Assembly (NCBI GenBank): GCA_015904045.1
Contig: JABMDG010000086.1
Span: 17,862 to 35,791, forward strand
Origin: Nitrospira sp.
GTDB taxonomy: Bacteria; Nitrospirota; Nitrospiria; Nitrospirales; Nitrospiraceae
Direction of reading: 5' to 3'
DNA length: 17,930 nt
Shown: piece by piece, positions 14,003-17,930 of the stretch
How the letters are laid out: each line of letters opens with the position of its first letter
Numbering within the stretch: position 1 is the stretch's first letter
The notes under the pieces: model-generated
Databases searched by the model: none
What the model saw: the letters and a program-made list of their open reading frames with translations, nothing else
What the model was told of the DNA's origin: nothing
Program-made: the position numbers and the translations under genes

Positions 14003-15757
14003 ATGAGCGATCATCGCTCCTCCGACAACGGCAGTGAGCAATCCGGCACGGGAAGCGGTCACGAGACCGGTCCGCGCGCGGGGCAGACCGGCTCCGATCC
14101 GCTCGAATTGATCGAGCAGTGTTTGGGATCGTTCCCCGACGGCGACCCGCGCCAGAAGATTCTCTACAAACTGCGACACGCCGTGATGTTGTCCCAAGCG
14201 GCCAACCAACAGCGCGAGGCTGAGTTCAAAAAACTCAGCGAGGTGGCGGCCAAACTGACGGCACCCGCGAACCGTATCGGCACGCTGCTGGATATCCCCG
14301 GCGAAGGGCTGGCGCGGATTCAGGTCGGCGGGGCCGAGTATTATGCCAATGTCGATCCCCGCGTGCCGGTGGCCGATCTGAAGATCGGAACGCAGATTCT
14401 GGTCAACGAAGCCTATGTCGTCATCAACACCCTTGGATACGACCGGAACGGGCCGATTCTGAAATTGGCCGAAGCGATGGCCGATGGGCGGCTGCGGTTC
14501 GAGCAGGAGATGGGGCGGCAGCCGCTGATCTTGCAACGGTCCTCCGACTTGGTCGGGGTCGAACTGAAGGCCGGCGACGAGGTTCGGATCGATCCCACTG
14601 CGCGCATCGCGATCGAGAAGCTGGCGGATCGGAGGGCGGGCAAGCATGTGCTCGATGACGTGCCGACCGTCACCTGGGAGCAGATCGGCGGGCAGCGTGA
14701 AGCGATTGCGGCGATCAGAAAGGCAATCGAGTATCCATTGCTCCACGCCGACACGTTCAAGCAGTTTAAGTTCTCCCAGCCCAAAGGATTCCTGCTCTAC
14801 GGCCCGCCAGGTTGCGGAAAGACGTTGATCGGACAGGCGGCAGCCGGCAGTCTGTCCAAGCTGATGCGCGAGTCGCAGGGGTCGGATGCACAGGCAGCTG
14901 GCGGGCGGCCTCCTGTGACGAGCGGAGCCTTTCTTCATGTCAAGGGGCCGGAGATTCTCAATATGTGGCTGGGGGAGTCCGAGCGAATGGTCCGCGACCT
15001 GTTCGCCCAAGCGCGGGCCCGCCGGAAAGAAGGCGCCCTGCCGTTTATTTTTATCGATGAGGCGGAGTCCGTGTTGGGCACGCGCCGCGCCATGCGCTCG
15101 TTCAATATTTCCAATACGCTGGTGCCGATGTTCTGTAGTGAGATGGACGGCATCGACTCGCTGCACGATGTCGTCATCATTCTGGCCTCGAACCGCCCCG
15201 ACCTTATCGACCCCGCCGTGTTGCGTCCAGGCCGCATCGACCGGAAGATCAAGGTCGCCAGGCCGGATCGAGAGGCCTCCGGTGAGATTTTGAAGGTGTA
15301 TTTGACGGAGGAGTTGCCGTTGCATCCGTCGGTCGTGTCGGAGCGAGGCGGGGAGCTGCGACAAGCAGTCGCCTCTTTGGTGAACGAGACCATCGACGCG
15401 ATTTTCAAACGGACCGATGAAAACCGGCTCCTGTCGATCCGCCTCCGTAACGGGCAGAACAACGTGCTCTATCGGGGCGATCTGGTGAGCGGAGCGATCC
15501 TGTCGTCGATCGTGCAGCGAGCGAAGGAAAAGGCGATCGACCGGACGATTCAGTCCGGCGAGCCGGCCGGGCTGTCGGCGAAGGATCTGTTTGAATCGGT
15601 CACGGAGGAATTCCGTCAAGGCGAGATGCTGCCACCGGACGATGCGGCGGAAGAATGGCTGAAGCTGTTGGACCACCATCCGGAACAAGTGGTCGGCATT
15701 TCGTCGTTTCGCCGTGGACGGCAATCGGAAGAGCGGCTGGTCAACCAGATTATCTGA
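14003..15757 (+). CDS. arc: ARC/Mpa proteasome-associated AAA ATPase
   Basis: A 584-residue ring ATPase that recognises Pup/UBact-tagged proteins, unfolds them and feeds the 20S proteasome. The ATG at 14003 has AAGGAG 6 nt upstream. Order: disordered acidic N-terminus (1-32); a coiled coil (about 50-88) that in Mpa binds the modifier; OB folds (about 90-215); AAA domain (about 225-440) with Walker A GPPGCGKT (267-274), pore loop around MWLG (321-324), Walker B FIFIDE (348-353) and arginine fingers RPGR (408-411). The N-terminal coiled coil is rather short. The C-terminus ends LVNQII and lacks the penultimate Tyr that Mpa uses to dock on the proteasome. Dop follows after 6 nt. Confidence 0.95.
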   Translation: MSDHRSSDNGSEQSGTGSGHETGPRAGQTGSDPLELIEQCLGSFPDGDPRQKILYKLRHAVMLSQAANQQREAEFKKLSEVAAKLTAPANRIGTLLDIPGEGLARIQVGGAEYYANVDPRVPVADLKIGTQILVNEAYVVINTLGYDRNGPILKLAEAMADGRLRFEQEMGRQPLILQRSSDLVGVELKAGDEVRIDPTARIAIEKLADRRAGKHVLDDVPTVTWEQIGGQREAIAAIRKAIEYPLLHADTFKQFKFSQPKGFLLYGPPGCGKTLIGQAAAGSLSKLMRESQGSDAQAAGGRPPVTSGAFLHVKGPEILNMWLGESERMVRDLFAQARARRKEGALPFIFIDEAESVLGTRRAMRSFNISNTLVPMFCSEMDGIDSLHDVVIILASNRPDLIDPAVLRPGRIDRKIKVARPDREASGEILKVYLTEELPLHPSVVSERGGELRQAVASLVNETIDAIFKRTDENRLLSIRLRNGQNNVLYRGDLVSGAILSSIVQRAKEKAIDRTIQSGEPAGLSAKDLFESVTEEFRQGEMLPPDDAAEEWLKLLDHHPEQVVGISSFRRGRQSEERLVNQII

Positions 15758-15763
15758 AGCCCT

Positions 15764-17290
15764 ATGCGTCTCTTCGGCCTTGAAACAGAGTACGGTATCA
15801 CGCGGGAGGATCTGCCGAAAGTTGATCCTGTCGTCGAGTCGATGGAGCTCGTGCGCGCGCATCTGACGGCCTCGTTCGAACGGCGCTGGGACTATACGGG
15901 GGAAGACCCGCATGAAGATGCGCGGGGTTTTCGCGTCTCCGGCCTTGCGCAGGACAAGGAGGAGGACGAATTCGCCACACGCGACACCCACCGGCCCTTT
16001 TCTTTTCATGACATGAAGAGCGACCTGGTGCTGCCGAACGGCGCGCGTTTCTACAACGACCATACCCATCCGGAATATTCGACGCCGGAGTGCCGGACGT
16101 TGAAAGATCTGGTGGCGCAGGACCGGGCGGGAGAGCGGATCGTCCAGCGGGCGGCGGACCGCAGAAACACAAGTCTCGGCGGCGAGCACGTGCAGCTCTA
16201 CAAGAACAACACGGATTTTCACGGACATAGCTACGGTTGCCACGACAATTATCTCGTGTCGCGCGCGATCCCGTTTCCCCGTCTGATAGCGGGCCTCCTG
16301 CCGTTTCTTGTAAGCCGTCAGGTGCTCGCCGGTTCAGGCAAAGTCGGGATCGAGGCGCAGGAGTCGGGATTTGTGCCGGGGCGCTTCCAGCTTTCGCAGC
16401 GGGCCGATTTCATGGAAACCGAGTTGAGCGTCGATACGATGCACAACCGACCGATCCTCAACACGCGCGACGAGCCGCACGCCGATCCAAAGAAATTCCG
16501 CCGGCTGCATCTGATCATCGGCGACGCCAACATGTGTGAGTACGCTACGGCGTTGAAAATCGGAACGACCAGGGTGGTGCTGGAATTGATCGAGCGACGC
16601 GCGGCTCCGTCTCTCGAATTGGAGCAGCCGGTGGCGGCGGTGAAACAGCTCTCGCGGGACATCGACTTGAAGGCGGTCGTCCGACAAAAAAACGGGTCCA
16701 GCCTCTCCGGACTGGAGATTCAGGAACAGTACTATCGAGCGGCGGAACGGACCTTAGCCGGTCTCGACGAGGAGACGGACTGGGTGTTACGCGAATGGGG
16801 CGAAACGCTCACGTTGCTGGCGCAAGACCGCCGGCGTCTGATCGGCAGGTTGGACTGGGTCACGAAACTGTGGCTGTTGGAAACGTTCATGCAGGAGGAG
16901 CGTATCGGTTGGAACGATCCCTGGTTGGCCAGTTTGGACTTGGAATATCATAATGTTCATCCGGAACGTGGACTCTATCTTGGACTTGAGGCCGAGGGGA
17001 AAGCATGGCGAATGACAGCCGAGGCCGACATCCAACGGGCCCTGGTCTCCGGGCCGGCCGATACGCGGGGAGGAGTCAGAGGACTCTGCGTCCGGCGGTT
17101 TCCCGATCAGGTCAAGTCGGTGCAATGGGAACGAATTCAGTTTGCCGGAGGATTGCTGCCACGCACACTCGACATGGGCGATCTGTTCGAGCCGTCCGAG
17201 GTGAAACGGTGCCTGGCGGCCTTCGAAGCCGCTGCCGATCCGATGGATGCGCTGAACATATGGAATGGAAGAAAGGACGGCCAATCATGA
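15764..17290 (+). CDS. dop: Dop: depupylase/deamidase of the UBact-proteasome system
   Basis: A 508-residue carboxylate-amine ligase-fold enzyme (glutamine-synthetase relative). Markers: GLETEYGI at the N-terminus (ATP/Mg site), the conserved D99 in YNDHTHPEYSTPEC (the catalytic Asp of the family), VQLYKNNTD, SYGCHDNYLVSR, FLVSRQVLAGSGKVGI, and NTRDEPHAD. The FLVSRQV..GSG form and a loop insert at about 59-89 match Dop rather than the ligase PafA. Dop removes the modifier from substrates and, for Gln-ending modifiers, deamidates it. UBact here would end in Glu, so only depupylation is needed. No strong Shine-Dalgarno; coupling to ARC is likely. Its TGA overlaps the UBact ATG (ATGA). Confidence 0.93.
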   Translation: MRLFGLETEYGITREDLPKVDPVVESMELVRAHLTASFERRWDYTGEDPHEDARGFRVSGLAQDKEEDEFATRDTHRPFSFHDMKSDLVLPNGARFYNDHTHPEYSTPECRTLKDLVAQDRAGERIVQRAADRRNTSLGGEHVQLYKNNTDFHGHSYGCHDNYLVSRAIPFPRLIAGLLPFLVSRQVLAGSGKVGIEAQESGFVPGRFQLSQRADFMETELSVDTMHNRPILNTRDEPHADPKKFRRLHLIIGDANMCEYATALKIGTTRVVLELIERRAAPSLELEQPVAAVKQLSRDIDLKAVVRQKNGSSLSGLEIQEQYYRAAERTLAGLDEETDWVLREWGETLTLLAQDRRRLIGRLDWVTKLWLLETFMQEERIGWNDPWLASLDLEYHNVHPERGLYLGLEAEGKAWRMTAEADIQRALVSGPADTRGGVRGLCVRRFPDQVKSVQWERIQFAGGLLPRTLDMGDLFEPSEVKRCLAAFEAAADPMDALNIWNGRKDGQS

Positions 17291-17506
17291 AGTACAGCAC
17301 GATGCCCGAACGTCGTGAAGGCCCCGGCGATCCCATGCCGAAGCCGGGCCCTACCGAAGAAGGCGGTGGGCCCCGGAGGCCGGAAACCGGCTCGCCGGCC
17401 CCGGAGGCCGGAAACCGGCTCGCCGGAGAAAGACAACCTCCTGAAGCGGATGAAAAAGGTCGATCCGAAACAGGCGGAGCGGTATCGGCAACGGACCGGG
17501 GAGTGA
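17287..17506 (+). CDS. ubact: UBact (Pup-like protein modifier), frameshifted by a 28-bp duplication
   Basis: The ATG at 17287 overlaps the dop stop and reads MKYSTMPERREGPGDPMP, a normal UBact N-terminus. After the repeat 17369-17426 the frame is off by one: this frame runs on to 17682 (131 residues) without the functional end. The true C-terminus is in the +2 frame, LLKRMKKVDPKQAERYRQ then RTGE, stop 17504-17506. Deleting one 28-bp copy gives exactly 63 residues ending Gly-Glu, as expected for a modifier joined through its terminal Glu. A GTG at 17315 opens the C-terminal frame but lacks a ribosome site and the N-terminus. The gene is either broken, rescued by frameshifting, or a sequence error. 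Confidence 0.85.
17369..17426 (+). repeat. 28-bp tandem duplication inside UBact
   Basis: Bases 17371-17398 are repeated exactly at 17399-17426, and the match extends 2 more bases upstream. Each copy contains four CCGG tetramers (17373, 17380, 17387 and 17395; then 28 bases on), which makes the tract self-complementary and prone to slippage. Because 28 is not a multiple of three it shifts the reading frame. Confidence 0.95.
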
Positions 17507-17564
17507 TGGGCGGCTGCCGCAGTCAAGGGTTGTGCTCGCCGAACGCGCGCCCTCCTGGGAAAAC

Positions 17565-17582
17565 GCGGCGTCTTGGCGCCGC
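17565..17582 (+). other. Hairpin in the UBact-prcB spacer
   Basis: GCGGCG (17565-17570) pairs with CGCCGC (17577-17582) around TCTTGG. It is followed by a G-rich tract (17584-17598). No T-run follows. Confidence 0.4.
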
Positions 17583-17622
17583 TGGGGTGGGTGGGTGGAA
17601 TGCCGCCGGGCCGCGTTCGATG

Positions 17623-17646
17623 CGCACAGTCAACCCTAACTGTGCG
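17623..17646 (+). other. Second hairpin in the UBact-prcB spacer
   Basis: CGCACAGT (17623-17630) pairs with ACTGTGCG (17639-17646) around an 8-nt loop. It lies about 50 nt before the prcB start and has no T-run, so it may be a processing, stability or attenuation element. Confidence 0.45.
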
Positions 17647-17694
17647 GCCATCCTCGTGATGGAAAAACAAAGTGTGAGGTAAGAGGGAATGGGG

Positions 17695-17930
17695 ATGCAA
17701 GGAGATTTCTATCAACTGCTCAAGGAGCAGGGATATCAGCTTGGGGCGTCGGGTGTGACGGGAGAGGGCCGGGAGTTCATGACGGCCACGACGATCCTGG
17801 CGTTCAAGTATCGGGATGGCGTGTTGGTGGCTGGCGACCGTCGTGCAACGGCCGGTAACATGGTGATGTACGATCGGACCGATAAGGTCTTGGAGATCGA
17901 TCGCCACAGCGTCATGGCCATCGCCGGCGT
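17695..17930 (+). CDS. prcB: Proteasome beta subunit PrcB (partial, 3' end beyond window)
   Basis: The start of the catalytic subunit of the 20S proteasome. The ATG at 17695 is preferred because AGAGGG lies 7 nt upstream; an in-frame ATG at 17689 is only 1 nt from that site, though GAGGT further up could serve it. A propeptide of 31 residues ends MTA, and autocleavage would expose Thr32 (codon 17788-17790) as the nucleophile of TTILAFKYRDG. Counting from that Thr, D17 (in AGDRR) and K33 are in place, matching active beta subunits. It follows UBact after a 188-nt gap counted to this start. The alpha subunit gene should lie further right. Confidence 0.93.
   Translation, partial: MQGDFYQLLKEQGYQLGASGVTGEGREFMTATTILAFKYRDGVLVAGDRRATAGNMVMYDRTDKVLEIDRHSVMAIAG

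Noticed and set aside
13964..16243. A 759-codon open frame on the minus strand opposite ARC and dop
   Set aside because: It lies wholly antisense to two well-identified genes, has an Arg/His/Gln-rich composition typical of reverse-strand reading in GC-rich genes, and shows no domain.
15764..17290. Identification of this gene as PafA ligase
   Set aside because: The FLVSRQV..GSG segment and the insert at about residues 59-89 fit Dop better; PafA would be expected elsewhere in the locus.
17005..17682. Long plus-strand frame running from inside dop through UBact to 17682
   Set aside because: Only its 17287-17370 part encodes real UBact sequence. The first part is out of frame with dop, and the last part is readthrough caused by the 28-bp duplication.
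1..17930. tRNA or rRNA genes, CRISPR arrays, insertion sequences
   Set aside because: No cloverleaf, rRNA signature, regularly spaced repeat-spacer array or transposase was seen on either strand.

Overview
The window most likely comes from a Nitrospira-like member of the Nitrospirota. The evidence is a Gram-negative-style proteasome locus encoding a UBact-type Pup-like modifier rather than an actinobacterial Pup, many exported or lipidated proteins, an SmbP-like His-rich periplasmic protein of the kind first known from nitrifiers, and a GC-rich core. Only part of the proteasome locus is inside: prcB runs off the right edge, and prcA and a PafA ligase are not seen.

Layout. Bases 1-6035 are an accessory-looking stretch of small, mostly minus-strand genes separated by long non-coding gaps. 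They encode a cut-off membrane protein (1-162), a TM2-like miniprotein, an SmbP-like metal-binding protein, two unknown cytosolic proteins, a 2x[4Fe-4S] ferredoxin and a 40-residue membrane miniprotein with a perfect Shine-Dalgarno. They end with a three-gene minus-strand set: a two-TM helical protein, a one-TM small protein and a NarL/LuxR response regulator with no kinase nearby. The gaps hold AAAGTTGAG repeats and several strong hairpins. A small plus-strand gene (6036-6314) then meets a minus-strand regulatory pair tail to tail. That pair is a TPR/Sel1 lipoprotein followed 5 nt later by a membrane-anchored CHASE2-sigma54 activator, driven by an extended -10 promoter at 10242-10250. Upstream of it lie a HIT hydrolase and an exported protein that share an ATGA overlap.

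From 11541 to the right edge all genes are on the plus strand and tightly packed: degenerate HD-GYP-like protein, YjbQ, HtrA/Deg protease, ARC (Mpa-like proteasomal ATPase), Dop depupylase/deamidase, UBact, then a 182-nt spacer with two hairpins, then PrcB. The small spacings suggest that a periplasmic protease and the cytoplasmic tagging/proteasome pathway are co-transcribed.

The most striking observation is in UBact. Its reading frame is broken by an exact 28-bp tandem duplication in a CCGG-rich tract (17369-17426). Removing one copy restores a clean 63-residue protein ending in Gly-Glu. This is either a real inactivating or phase-variable duplication, a site of frameshifting, or a sequence error. 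The UBact-proteasome pathway itself is already known; what looks new here is the broken modifier gene, the gene linkage with HtrA/HD/YjbQ, and the ARC C-terminus that lacks the usual penultimate Tyr.
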